Shown piece by piece: positions 51,644-63,825 of a DNA stretch of 64,000 nt. Positions within the stretch are counted from its first letter, which is position 1, and each line of letters starts with the position of its first letter. Source of the DNA: Aselliscus stoliczkanus (taxonomy: Eukaryota; Chordata; Mammalia; Chiroptera; Hipposideridae); contig CM066727.1 of NCBI GenBank assembly GCA_033961575.1, positions 155,543,434 through 155,607,433 on the forward strand. The letters are read 5' to 3'. The notes below the pieces were generated by a model that did no database searches, was not told the origin of the DNA, and worked only from the letters and a program-made list of their open reading frames with translations. The translations under genes and the position numbers were made by a program.

Positions 51644-54257
51644 ACAATTGCTCTTTCCATGTTCTCTTAAATTTTTTCCTTATTGTCCTTCCTTTAATCA
51701 GCCATGCACTATTTACCATTCACTACTGTTACTTGTTTTTTCATGTGTTAGCCAGGCAGCCGGCTCTGAAGGCAGGCATGGTACCTCTATGTATCCTCCT
51801 TAATGCCTGGCACTATTCCTTGCTATCACCTGCAGTCAATAATTATGTTCATATTTACTCCCTTACTCAGAAACCTTCAATGGCTCTCCACTGTGGAGAG
51901 TCTTCTAAAACTGAGGCCCACTTTTAGGTCCTCGGGTTTTTTTGGTTGCTTGTGCTTACCAGTAAACTAATGTATACACATCCTTTCTCTAACACACATG
52001 TAATGATCTTAAAATGATTTCTATACTACTGTATTTCTATACTACTGTATTTTATGTAAATTATAAACATCTACCAAAATAGAAAGTTTAAGAGGATGAC
52101 ATAAAAAAGAATAGTTTGTTATATTTTCTCTGCATCTCTTACATAGCCCTCTCTGTATGATAACATCCAGGTTCTTTAAAACTAGTCTTCACACCTGAGA
52201 GTACACAGCATACATATGCATAGTATTAAGGAGTTTAATTTCCAAATTTTGAACTACCAAATATCCCCTCTCCTGAAAATGATCTGCCTGGAAATGGCTG
52301 GCATTAAGCTGATTTCTCCTTCCCAATTGCTCTGACCCTTCACAACAGAAAGGCAACCCTCGGCCATCCTGAACTTTGTCCCCAAATGAAGGGATGGATG
52401 ATTTGAGAATGCATCATGCCTGAGGGAGAATCTCTTTAGAGCCAACTAGGAAACATTGATAGGATAGTTGGTACCTTATTTCATTCCCCTGGACAAATTT
52501 CCTGACAAGCTTCTGTGCCTTGGACAATGGCTATCTTAGAATTAGAAGTCACAAGTGAGGTGGTGGAAAACTTTGCACCAATATATTGTTTTTAATCAAA
52601 ACATGAGGCTAAACTTCTTCTGATACAAAAAGAAGTCTATCTATACAACTGAAACTAACATAAAATTGATTGTCAACTATACTGAAAAAAACTTTTAAAG
52701 AAAACATAAATCTGTTTACTGACTAGTTTGATCACGTAGACTGGTTTTGCCAATTATGTCATACGTTCTACAAGTGGAATGAGTTAGATCTGGGGCTCCG
52801 CGTTTTTGATGAAAATATATACAAAGCCCTTACCTGACATACAATACACCTGAAACGTCATCATTTGCAACTATCTCAACTTCTGATGACTACTGCCTTA
52901 AATTAACATTCACAATATTCATAAGCACCCCAGGCTCTTTCCCATCTTATCTCCTGTCAGTCCAGCCCTCAGCCAAACCACACTCATACTCCGAGGTGCT
53001 CTGTCCAGTCTATGCCTGTGGGTGTGCTTATGTCAGGTCCTCCGTTGGAAATACACTTCCCTCTCATCTCTGATCTCTGTGTGTTGAATTCCTATCTAAC
53101 ACCTCCTTTGTCTGTGAGACTAAATAGGCACTGAGGATGCAAAATGAACATAATAAAAGCCTTGGCTCCATTTTTGTAGGATATGAGTCTAGTATGGGAG
53201 ACAGACAGATAAGCAGTGACAATATGGTATTACTGAGCTATGATGGGGTATCATGATGCGTTGGGAACTCAGCAGGGGCACCCTTCCTTCACCTGGGGGG
53301 TGTGTGTGTCAAGGAAATCTCAGAGGAAGTGGCCAGAAAGCCAAGTCCTACTAATGATAGGTGTTACCTTGATGTTTTGCAGGGAGGGAAGAGGACTGAT
53401 CTATACTAAGAGAACAGAAGTGAGTTGAATCCACATTGTTAAGGCAATTCCTCTGTGAAGTCAGAATTTTGACCACAAGAGACAAACTTATCTAACTCTA
53501 CGGTCCACATGTAAATTTCTACCAAGTTCAAGCTGTTTCATGGTTTCGAGAGGATCGTTACGTTCTCTCAAAAGCCCAATTTAGAACAGGCTGAAAGTCA
53601 AGGGAAAGGTCATCTCTAGAAAAAGTTTCCCTCACTTTTTGCCAAACACAAAATATTTGAACCCCAAGCTCAATTGCTGGGGCATGGGTAGCCTTTTTAT
53701 ACTGGGTTCACCAGAAATAGTGTCTAGCGAATACTCTTGGAATATCTGTGAAGAAAGTGACAGGTAGTTTGTATATGTGGCTCTGTTCTGAGGGTGGAGG
53801 CACCCTCTAAACAAACAAGTTAATGAAATAAGGAGTATCACAGAAGAGAAAATATTCAGTTTCCAGGAACTGCCTTTTGTCACACGAGAGGAAGAGACTG
53901 TGAGGGTTCAAGGTATCTTTTTCTCACCGCTCCACCTCTGATCCCCAAATGAGAGGCCCTGAAAGCACCTTCACCGAGGGATGTTCAATTCTCCACTTCA
54001 TGACACCACTCATAGTGCTGATTTGTTATCAAGCTATTTATTTCTATGAAAGACTCTCCTCTACAGGTATTTACATTAATAGAAGGGAGGTGTGACAGAT
54101 GTGGCATTAGCCATCAAATATTTCCTATACTGGTCACAATTTAGTGCCCAAGAACTCTTTGTTCATTCAAAATAGAATATATACTCAGTCTTCTAGTTCT
54201 CTCATACAGTCCACCCATACACCATCACAATGGATTTTTATTTTATTTATCTCTTTT
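51644..54257. other. Intergenic, scattered L2-like phrases
   Basis: L2-like wording appears near 51770-51900 ('cttaatgcctggcactattc', 'aaccttcaatggctctccac') and 52920-53100, too weak to delimit. The ORFs have no family signal. Confidence 0.4.
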
Positions 54258-54401
54258 TTGTTTTTTAGCTGAGCCATCCTGCCACCTGTTGGCAGCTCAG
54301 CAGCAGCTCAGCTCGGGCTGGGAATAGAACCTGCGACCCTGCTGCTCAGAGCTCACACTCTTGAGCGAGTTCTCAAACCAACTGAGCCACTCGGCGGGCC
54401 C
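54258..54401 (-). repeat. SINE, type D
   Basis: Reversed copy with an 8-base internal repeat ('cagctcagcagcagctcagc'). Ends 'gagccactcggcgggccc'. Confidence 0.9.
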
Positions 54402-55397
54402 TCTCATTCTGTTTTCTTACTTATCTCCTTAGTTATCACCTATAAGTAGGGTTAACATTTTCTCTATGACACTATTTACAGTAGAATCAGGTAGGTCTCA
54501 TCCATGAGGGCTTAGTTATTGAAGCACCAAAGGGTGTCCTTATAAAACACTGACTGTATGTGGAAGTCACATGACGTTGACCCCAAGGACTACACAATCA
54601 ACGACGTTCCAACAGGCTATATTGTTGGTAAAGTTACTTCATCTCTTCCAGGAAAACCATTATAAGCTCATCCCAAAACACAAAAACTCATTTTTATTTG
54701 AAAATTACTGTAAAGTTCTGGTGGGTCAGAACCATGCGTGATAACATTTTTTCCATTACAAATATTTCCTATCAGTGATAACAATATTTTTCCAGATGGG
54801 TGGGCCAACTGTAATGTTCTAAAAACTGTACTTCTATCAGTTCCCCAAGTGTTTTCTGATTATGGCTTTTAACCAAGTTTGTAACACTGGTGTCTGCAGG
54901 TTTATGTTGATGTATATAAATATGTTTGCAGATGGGTTTAGGCCCTTGTGTAAAAGGATCTAAAGTGTCCTAAATAAAAAAATCTTCAAGTTAATCAGAA
55001 CTAATTTAAGAATTTGCAAAATGGTAGCAGGGCATAGGGACCTTATATCAAAACACAGCCAAAGCCACATTTTAACACCTCCCCACTCTCAGATTAATTT
55101 TATTTCTGTCATCCTCTTCACCTTTAAAATTCCTTCCATTCAGCAAAATCAGTTCCATTCAGGAGAGCATATACATCGTGATTGATGTTCCTGATACTGC
55201 CCTGTGTGCAGTGATGAAAATATAGTTCGTTTTCAGCCCTGCACCTGAGAGACATGCATGTATAATGAAATTATGTCTCCTCTTCTACCAAAGCCCCAGG
55301 TTTTGCTAAGAAGACATCTAAAAAACATATGCCAGTTCATTTACACTGGAGGGCTCCTCAAAACTGAGACCATTTTCTTGTAGAGGGTCAGTTTAGT
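54402..55397. other. Intergenic, nothing recognised
   Basis: AT-rich, no supported feature. Confidence 0.4.
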
Positions 55398-55409
55398 TTG
55401 TTTGAAAAC

Positions 55410-55515
55410 TTTTTTTTTTTTTGAGGGCAGTGTCACTGGTCCTCTTATGTGGGACCCGAACCCGGGCCGCTGGCTTCCCAAGCCAGCGCTTGACCACCGC
55501 GCCACTCGGCCGACG
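55410..55515 (-). repeat. SINE, type A
   Basis: Reversed copy between 'gtttgaaaactttt' and 'ctgtttgtttttaa'. The target duplication is uncertain. Confidence 0.88.
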
Positions 55516-55651
55516 CTGTTTGTTTTTAATAGTTGACTGCATGTGAATGCTACCTTGGTGCCAAGGTCCTTCCTGGACAAAAGGCTGAGCCGGCTTCGCC
55601 TGCAACACGGCCACTCCCTCCCGGACAGGGCCTTGCAGCGTCGCGGCGTGT

Positions 55652-55666
55652 CCAGCAGATGGCGCC
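55652..55666 (+). promoter_or_regulatory. CTCF-like motif, perfect core
   Basis: CCAGCAGATGGCGCC fits CCASYAGRKGGCRSY at all 15 positions. Not inside a recognised repeat. Confidence 0.6.
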
Positions 55667-56088
55667 GCAGCTGAATGTTCTCGAGCCGCTCCCTATGCTT
55701 GCAGAGGAATCTGGAATAAACAGGAAGGAGAATTTTTTTTTTTTAAGCATTCTCGTTTGCAACGTATATTGCCTTCTCGGTCGGGTCTGAGGATATTTTT
55801 ATTTGACGAAGCTGAACTGCACTTGAGATATTTAAAAATTCAGTGATTACGCAATTCAGATTTTTTTTTTTTTTTGGATTTCCACTCTTAGAAAGGACCC
55901 AAGAAGAAAGTTTTCAACTAGTATAAACTATCACATGAACATAGTGCTTCACGTCAGCTGGCAGCGCCGGGTGAAGACGCGGGGCTTCAAAAAAGACCAA
56001 CAAGCCGTGGCAGGCGGGAGCTTCGCTGGGCCGCGGCGGAAGTGACCTTTGTGGCGGGCAGGACAGCGGCCGTGGGCGCCCGGGAAGC

Positions 56089-56103
56089 AGCGCCGCCTGC
56101 TGG
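56089..56103 (-). promoter_or_regulatory. CTCF-like motif
   Basis: On the minus strand CCAGCAGGCGGCGCT fits the core at 14 of 15 positions (C at the ninth). It faces the motif at 55652, 437 bases away. Confidence 0.5.
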
Positions 56104-56519
56104 TGAAAGGAGAGAAAGCTCGGATTTCGCCAAAGCCTGCGGCGGTCCTGGGAACGCTTAGACTGCACAAACATTCATTCCAAACACCTCCGCACTCAGG
56201 GTGCAGTAGGTTATGCCCCCAACCAAACAAAATTGAAAGTCCTGGGCACAACCTTCTTTCTGTTGAGAAGAGAAACCTAGAAGCCAATAATGGTTTCGGT
56301 ACACGTTTCAAAGGGTTTGACTGTTTCTTAATGCTTCCTAAAGCTAAAAAAGGGTGGATTTGATTTTTGTGGTATAATTGTTATTTAAGACAATCCTAAA
56401 TGAAAGTGAAAAATAGAACCTGAGAGAGGCTCTCTTTCATTTATCCTATCCTACTTCAAGTTATTTACAAGATATTAAAAGAAATGATCAGAAATCAAAC
56501 TGGAAAAAAACAGGCAAGG

Positions 56520-57311
56520 GATTGAGTTTCAAGGTGCTTTATTCCTTACTATGGCCCCTCATTTTTCATTCCAGGATTGTTGTAATGCCACTTCTAGAGT
56601 CCCTCCTCCTCTCCCCACTTCCTTTTTCTCCTGTCATTTGACAAGAGCCTCTGCAACCATCTGCTTAGAACACGTCATCGTCATCCACTGGGAGAGAATT
56701 GTGGTACCACCTTTCTCCCCCTATGGCTGAAGCGCACGAAAGGGGATGAGATGCGCTTCTGCTCTTGCAGCAGTGTGATTGCTGGGAACTGTAACCTGCA
56801 AGGTGATGTCAAAGTGCAGCTTCCCCCTTTTTATGCTGCACACAGCTTGATATTGCTCTTCATTAATCAATCTGATGGTTTCTCCTACGGAGCCCCTGTC
56901 CTTCACTGTGCCCAAATGATGTGCTAATAACCTTCTCGTCCCTTCTACTTACAAAGACTCAGTGCATTAAGTGTAAGAATCGTACGTCTCTATTTTTCTT
57001 CTAGTAAGGGAGTGAAGACTCATAGGCGGGCTGTTTCATTTGGACTAGTCATACTCTTTATCAGGTCCCTGTTCTCTGACATGAAAATACCCGTCCTCCT
57101 TCAGGGCATAGCTATAGGCATAAATTATAGGTTCTGGTTTGAAACTGAGCCCTTTCTTTTGTCCAGTAGCACCGGACACCCCATAATTAGGAACCCAACT
57201 GGTACAGAAGGCTTCTTTAGGGTCGTGGAGATGGAAGGTTGAGCCCCCCAAGTCCTGTACATGACCATCTGGGCTGTAGCTTTCACAGTCTAGATTCAAG
57301 AACATGAGCAC
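56520..57311 (-). other. Possible unassigned minus-strand transcript or retro-remnant
   Basis: Two open stretches lie on the minus strand, at 57311-57045 and 56915-56721, followed by an AATAAA at 56543-56538. The first begins right after an acceptor-like 'ctctctcag'. The second contains an acceptor-like 'caccttgcag' (ending at 56796). After it an alternative frame runs from 56795 to a TAA at 56665 and ends in PVDDDDVF. I recognise neither peptide. They could be exons, a decayed retrocopy or chance. Confidence 0.2.
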
Positions 57312-58620
57312 TGAGAGAGCTCAGCGTTTGGAGGACAAAGAGCAATGGATATACAGTAACTTAGTGAATCAGGGTGTGAAACAAAAATTTTAACTTCCAT
57401 GGCTGAAAGTCTTTTTAAGAGAAAGGGTTTATTAGGCCATTGCTAGCAAACAAAAACAAAAAACAAAAAGATGACAACGACTTGGGGCATGGAGTCTAAA
57501 CCACCAGCAGCATGGTTATGTAGGAAAGATAATATGGCTGTCTTCCCAGAGTTTTGCAAGCATTTTTACACATCAAGTAGGGTGGAGAAAGATGTAAGCT
57601 GGACTGAAAGGATTTACATTAGCTAGGGACAAAGGGGATGGGAAAAGGTGAAGCAGGTCTAGTTTTGGGATGGCACAGCAGAGTCCTCAAGGAAGAAGTG
57701 TCCGCTCTTGTGGATTAGCTGTGGGGAGCAGATTGGAAAGTTCATGTGTAAATAAAAAGTGGAGGCTCCTGGGGTTCTGTGGTGCCTGGCTGTCCTCTCT
57801 TTTGGGTAATCGTGGAAATAGCTATCTGGAAATTAATCCTAATTTCCAACAGACATACAGAAAATGTGAGCAGACTTTTGTCAGAGCTGGTCCACAGCTA
57901 TTAACAAGCTAACTGTTCTGTCTCTTTCTCTCACTCTCCAGCCACTGTAATTTGAATTTAGTTCATCTCAGAATTTTTTTTCTTTTTTTTTTTTTTTGTG
58001 TGCAGGGACAGGATCCACGATGATGTCTGACATTTGTTTATGCCCAGAGAAACAGAAGGGAAGGAGAGGAATGTCTCCCTAAGTGTTACTGTGATATAAA
58101 AGTATCCTTCCGGGAGAGGATACATGAACAGGGCAGCTGATAACATTGATACGGTGCAAGCAGGCACACATCTCCCCACATTCCCAGGACTGCTGAACCA
58201 AGTGTTACTAATAGTTAGGGACCCAGCTCTGAGCCTCTTCCTGCTACAGTCCTCAGAGGGAGTTGGCTCAGATGGCTTCTCCAAGGGGGAGGGGTGCCCG
58301 CTTTCTCTTTGTTCTTTCTTGGAAAATGGGCTCTCTCTCAAGTCTCATACACCAGCTGCTTTCGCCTCTTGAGGGAAGGCAAAATAAATTCATTGCCAAT
58401 AATGATTTGAAAAGCGTATTTTTTGAACCCTGAACTCTCTGTGAAAAAGCAGGGTCAAGCTATAGAATTCTAACATGCTGTAAGTTTTTATTCTGGGTTT
58501 CTAGGCAAAATTTTCAGAAAGGTGCACTTCTTTATCAAATAAAATAAAAAATAAGGGTGGTGGAGACAAGAGTGTTTTGAATCCCATGTAACCTAATAAT
58601 TACATGTCCTGCACCTTACT
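57312..58620. other. Intergenic, nothing recognised
   Basis: A minus-strand ORF of 127 codons (57958-58341) ends in a poly-Lys run encoded by the T tract at 57977-57997, which argues against a real protein. Confidence 0.4.
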
Positions 58621-58638
58621 CTTAAGAATCTCTTCTTC

Positions 58639-58761
58639 TGGGCTGGCCAAGTGGCGCGGTGGTTAAGCGCTGGCTTGGGAAGCCAGCAGCCCCGGTTCGG
58701 TCCCACATATGAGGGTCAATGACACTGCCCTCAAAAAAAAAAAAAAAAAACAAAAAAAAAC
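58639..58761 (+). repeat. SINE, type A
   Basis: Complete head and A-rich tail. The left target 'aagaatctcttcttc' (58624-58638) recurs only at 58840-58854, about 80 bases past the tail. Confidence 0.88.
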
Positions 58762-58839
58762 AACTCTTCTTTCAATGTATTTTTTTAAAATTTTCTCTTT
58801 GATTTCCTCATTGACTCTTTGTTGTTTTTTTTTAATAGC
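58762..58839 (-). repeat. Short L1-like fragment between SINE and target repeat
   Basis: The minus-strand frame reads RVNEEIKEKILKKYIE, which resembles the L1 ORF2 segment I know as RVNEEIKEEIKKYLE. It is enclosed with the SINE between the two copies of the 15-base direct repeat. Confidence 0.5.
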
Positions 58840-58854
58840 AAGAATCTCTTCTTC

Positions 58855-60139
58855 ACAGAGGTATGATTTGATGAGCAAATTCCTTTGTCTAAGAAATCCC
58901 TTCAGCAATAGAAGGGCTCTCTGAGAAATTACACCTTTTAATTCTACATGTGACTTTTTTTCTCATAAGAATTAAAAACTATTTAATATAGCTCCTTTAA
59001 AAGTAGGAACATTCAGAATTATCTACCCCTGAACCTGATTTAAGTGTGGAATTAAGACAAAGGGCGCTTGTTCTTATATTAGGAATAGACATGCCACTCC
59101 CCAAGCACTCAGAACATCTGCTGCCTGGACTGATTCTTTAACCAAAAGCCACTCGTGGCTTCTGCACTTGACAGCTGAGGTGGCCTTTTATGTCCAGCTG
59201 GAATTTCAGTTTAGGCTGGCTGGAATGGGTTCATACACACAACAGGATATGGGCTCTGTGGGTCAGAGAAAGCTTACTGAGCTGAGATGGACTAGGCTGA
59301 CGTTTTGGAAATACCATAGGTTTATTTCCTGGGAATTTACCTCCCAAAACAGATACTTTCAATCCCTTCACGTGACAACCTTAGGCTCTCTAAGACAGTT
59401 CCTACTCTTCGGGGATTTTAATCTGCTCGCTAAATATGTCCAGAACAACAGAGTATCTGCACGTTTCTACTCAACCAAGCCTTAGGCCACATGGAGAGCA
59501 GCTCCTCACCAGCTCCGGGCAGCTTCATCCTTTCCAGCACTCTCAAGAGGAAGTGAGAACAACCCCCAGCCAGGAAACCAGCCCCATGTTAGCATATGCT
59601 CTAAGGGCTCACATTCTATAGGTGAGGTCCAGGCCAGTTTCTAAAACAATTCTGAAGCTAGATAAGAAAGAAATAAGTAGGTTTAAAGGTATACATGCAT
59701 ATACCTTTGTAATTAACAGAAATTTGGTTTTTATAAAATAGCCACTGAGCATGTATATTCAAAATACTACCCTGTGTTTATGTTTGTATCTGTTACCCAG
59801 AGAGTGTATTACATAATGGATTTCTTTGACAGGTTCAAAGGTCTTCTCAGTGTTCACCTTGTACTTTAAGGCACTTCACCTTAACAACTGTAAGCACTTT
59901 GAGGGGCACGAGCTTGTCTTCCGCTTCTTTTATGTTTCACACAGGGTATTAGACATGCAGTAGGTGCTCAGGGACTATTTGGTTTTAAAAAAATACTATG
60001 GACTAAAGGAACAATGAATGGCTGTGCTTTAATCCTGATGTTAGGCCTGCCTTTATTGTCACGTCTGAGGAAACTGGATAGTGATACTTTATAGACAGAA
60101 AACTGAAGTGGGGATGTTGCAACTTCTCTGACTGATAAT
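58855..60139. other. Intergenic, nothing recognised
   Basis: Unique-looking sequence. A plus-strand ORF (59168-59485) has no family signal. Confidence 0.4.
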
Positions 60140-60330
60140 GACAGCAGCTGACTTTCCCATGTTTCCAGAAACTATTTAAGTACTTTACATACATCATCTC
60201 ACTGAAACCTCACCACAGCCCTACAGGCTAACTTTACTATTGTTAATACCCTTATTTTACATATGACAAAGCATTACCCATGCCGTACAACTAATACATA
60301 GCCACATCAGGACTCGGATCCAGAGATCAG
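60140..60330 (-). repeat. MIR SINE
   Basis: 'tttaagtactttacatacat', 'catctcactgaaacctcac', 'acccttattttacatatga' in minus-strand MIR order. Confidence 0.75.
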
Positions 60331-60534
60331 TTTCCAAAGTCCATGCTTTTAGATACATCCTTACTCCAGAGTATCTAATAACAACATTCATAACTCCATT
60401 TACTAATTACCCTTCTTTGAGGAATTGCCTCACAGCGTAATATCTGAAGTGGGAGGAAGAGAGAGGGAAGAGAGTAAGTAAACACAATTCACAAGTTACA
60501 GATCTCAGTCTGCATGGCTCTGATGGATTTTCCT

Positions 60535-60660
60535 ATGTATTATCTCATTTAATCCTCACAGCACCCTGTCAAGTATGTTACTACTACCTCTTATACGTAA
60601 GAAAGACACCTCTGGAGAGCAGGTGGGTTCAGAAAAAGTAAATGCTAAAATTCAGAGGCT
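60535..60660 (-). repeat. MIR SINE fragment
   Basis: 'gtattatctcatttaatcct' and 'cacagcaccctgtcaagta' are MIR core phrases on the minus strand. Confidence 0.65.
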
Positions 60661-60901
60661 GAGAGATAATAAATCTACTGATAACACTGTGCCTGCTCTA
60701 GGCGGCTCAGCTCAGCTCAGAGGGTTGTGTAGATGCTTCTAACGTTCTCTTCCTTTATTAACACTCCAATAAACCATAAAGCTTATGCTGTCTCAACATG
60801 TCCCATAAATACAAATATAGTTAAACGTTGATTTGCTGTGTCACTAAGGTGTTTCAAAAGCAGAGGCAATGTAGAGAGGAAACAGTAAAAATGATAGTGC
60901 A

Positions 60902-61049
60902 AAGGCCAGCTGAGTGGCTCAGTTGGTTAAGAGCTCGCTCAAGAGTGTGAGCTGAACTCTGAGCAACGGCGGTTCAATGCCAGCCCGAGCTGAGTTGCCG
61001 TTGAGCTGCCAACAGGTAGCAGGATGGCTCAGCCAAAAAAAAAAAAAAA
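60902..61049 (+). repeat. SINE, type D
   Basis: 'gtggctcagttggttaagag' head to 'gatggctcag' plus poly(A). Duplication 'aaaaatgatagtgca' (60887-60901) and 'aaaatgacagtgca' (61050-61063). Confidence 0.92.
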
Positions 61050-61063
61050 AAAATGACAGTGCA

Positions 61064-61654
61064 TGGAATGCTATGTAACAATTAAAAAGAATCAATTAGA
61101 TGTAAACATACTGCCATGAAAAGATCTCCAGAAGGCAAGTAAACTTTAAAAAAAAAAAAAGCAAGCTCAGAATTAAAAGTACATCATGGCACCATTTATG
61201 TTTACTAAAGTCACACAAAACAATATGATACTAACACACATATCTATGCAAACACACGTGGAAAACAAGTTGGTTATACTTCAAATTGATAACTGGTTTC
61301 TCTGGAGAGAGGGCTGGGTCCAGGGTGAAGTGCATAGTATTGGCAGACTTTTCCTTTATCTTTGTGCAAGACAGTTTATTCAGATAACATGCGTGTAAAA
61401 GAAAAAAAAAAGAAAGGACAGAAAAGAAACAAGTGAGGCTGTTAGAAAAATAAAAGATTAGCAACATGCAGTAAAGGCGAGTATATATCAAGGTACAAAT
61501 TTACCAAACTAAAATTCACTGCTTTATTCAGGTCCATAAAAGACCAATCGATTAGAAGAGTCCTCATGTCACATTATTATTATGAATTGGGTGATTTTTA
61601 AAATGTACTGTCTCCTGACTCCACCAGAAATACAGTGCTGAGAAGTCCACCAGG
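61064..61654. other. Intergenic, nothing recognised
   Basis: AT-rich, with A-rich runs at 61148 and 61400. Confidence 0.4.
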
Positions 61655-61830
61655 CTTGGAGTCAGACAACAGGTATTCAACTTCTGACTCTGCATTTCTC
61701 TGTAACCTTGGACTAATTTCCCAGGGCCTTAGTTTCCTTCATTTATCAAGTGAAGATAATAGTAATATACTTCACAGGATGCTTCAAGGATTAAACGAGA
61801 TAAGCACAGGAAAGAACAGCAAAATCATGC
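61655..61830 (+). repeat. MIR SINE
   Basis: 'cttggagtcagacaacagg', 'taaccttggactaatttccc', 'cttagtttccttcatttatc' and 'gattaaacgagataagcaca'. Confidence 0.8.
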
Positions 61831-63210
61831 ACACTGAGACTTATAGCTTATAAGTTGTGTTTGTGTTTACTCTCTTCTCATCCTCTCTCCCACTTCAGAG
61901 AACTGTTTTTTCTGATACCTTTAAAATGTCTGAATGTCCCACAATGATGCAGAGTTAAATTAACAAACCATTCATCTTTGGTGTAATATTTGCTGATAAG
62001 AGATAGGCCTGTGTTGTTGGAGCCTTTAGATGATGCACATGCATGGTTTTTAAGCTTCAATAACCCATATTCATGTATTTATTTTAATGAATATATTTAT
62101 TTGATTCCATTTATAAAATATACCCTTTTCCTGTGAAATCCATTTTTGATACAAGAACTAAAATATCCAAATCAGATGGCCATTTAAAGCATAATCCAAA
62201 CATTTAAATTTTTTGCATATTAAAATGTGCTTATTTGTGGTCCTACTGAAATTTTAGGCTATTCTGAAAATTTGAGAATCCAATTATAAGCCTATAATAA
62301 AAAGGGTGACAAAAATAATATAGGAGAAACATTAATACCACCAATATATTTAAACACAAAAGAGAAACATGAACAAATTAGTAAATATCAGTTGCATGGA
62401 CATAGCACCATGTCCAGGCGGCACGATGCAAATATTGTCAATTATAGCCTCACCTTTGAAACAGCAAGCTTCTCCTCCACTTTTGCAGGATGTGCATGTG
62501 TTAAAAAGCACGGGTACCTGAAGATTTCTGGTAAAGTAAATAAGAATCCAGTTTAAGTTGTTTTGCAGTTTGCGCTCAGAAAGGATCCATCTGAAGGAAC
62601 CAGTTCCATGCACACAAAGCACACAGCCCTCCCAAGCTCCTCCACCCCATTACACTGGGCTGTCATTTTAGAGCTGGGCACCCATTGTTCACTTTCCTCT
62701 ACTCTAATTAGACTTGACAGATTGCTCTTTCTAGCTAGGCTGAGAACAGAGGAACAGAGAGAAGAGATGAGGCTGACCTTGTCATTATGCCCTTGGGATC
62801 AGTGCCCCCACCCCCATGCTAATCCACAGACATGGAAATACATCCCCAGAAGCTCAGCTCTATTCCCCTTCTCCTCCTTCAGGCTCGGTCTTCATGCCCT
62901 CTGGGTGACTTTTCTTACTTTTAATACTATAAGATTCAAACCCTCCGCATAGGATGTAGGAGTGGAATAATTGTACTCTAATATTTGTCATGTTAATGCT
63001 CTGACCTCCCCCCTCCCCCGCAGGCCTGGGGGGCAAAGCAGACCAGCTTTTTAAAAGGGAAAGATACTGCAGTTCCTCCCAGAGCCAAGAAATATTGATG
63101 GCTATTGAAACCGAGTTTATGAAGGATTTGGGCCCTGGTGCTGCCTCCACGTGTCTGAAACAAATCCTTTGCCCTGCTGCCCTCAGCTTCCATATCTGCA
63201 AAATACCATC
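61831..63210. other. Intergenic, nothing recognised
   Basis: AT-rich first half, GC-richer near 63000. The ORFs (for example 62350-62622 minus) show no domain. Confidence 0.4.
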
Positions 63211-63225
63211 AATAATTCTTGAACC

Positions 63226-63343
63226 AAGCTGGCTGAGTGGCGCGGTGGTTAAGCGCGCTGGCTTGGGAAGCCAGCGGCCCCGGTTCGGGTCCCACATATG
63301 AGGGCCAGTGACACTGCCCTCAAAAAATAAAAAAATAAAAATT
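63226..63343 (+). repeat. SINE, type A
   Basis: Perfect 15-base duplication 'aataattcttgaacc' (63211-63225 and 63344-63358). Confidence 0.94.
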
Positions 63344-63534
63344 AATAATTCTTGAACCTTTATCATATCAAAACCATGTTATACTGGTGTTATAAAAGAA
63401 TTAGATAATAAAATGATAGAGCTGGAAATGATCTTAGAGATCACCTAGTGCAATATCTTTGTTTGAAGATTAACAAAACACAGGTCAAAAGAGGGAGGTG
63501 ACACGTAATGTCATAAAGCTAGTTCACAGACCTT

Positions 63535-63652
63535 ATTTATTTATTTATTTATTTATTTTGAGGGCAGTGTCATTGGCCCTCATATGTGGGACCTGAACCG
63601 GGGCCGCAGGCTTCCGAAGCCAGCGCTTAAGCACCGCGCCACTCGGCCAGCC
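63535..63652 (-). repeat. SINE, type A
   Basis: Reversed copy with a (TTTA)n left end. Target 'cagacctt' before and 'cagacttt' after. Lies directly beside the type D element. Confidence 0.9.
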
Positions 63653-63665
63653 CCAGACTTTATTT

Positions 63666-63809
63666 TTATTTTATTTAGCTGCGCCATCCTGCCACCTGTT
63701 GGCAGCTTAGCAGCTGCTCAGCTTGGGCGGGAATCCAACCCGCAACCTTGTTGCTCAGAGCTTGCACTCTTGAGTGAGCTCTTAACCAACATAGCCACTC
63801 ATCTGGCCC
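63666..63809 (-). repeat. SINE, type D
   Basis: Reversed copy ending 'catctggccc'. The target 'agttcacagact' occurs at 63521 and 63812, enclosing both this element and the type A copy. Confidence 0.9.
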
Positions 63810-63825
63810 TTAGTTCACAGACTTT

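Larger units (their letters stand above)
55560..56165. promoter_or_regulatory. GC-rich patch, candidate distal promoter or insulator
   Basis: Two CG-dense blocks (55585-55690 and 55960-56160) stand out from AT-rich surroundings. They carry an ETS-like GCGGAAGTGAC at 56035-56045 and CTCF-like motifs at 55652 and 56089. It lies about 28.5 kb upstream of the TUBA1C ATG. Human TUBA1C has, as I recall, a distant upstream first exon, so this could be its counterpart or an unrelated noncoding promoter. Confidence 0.45.
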
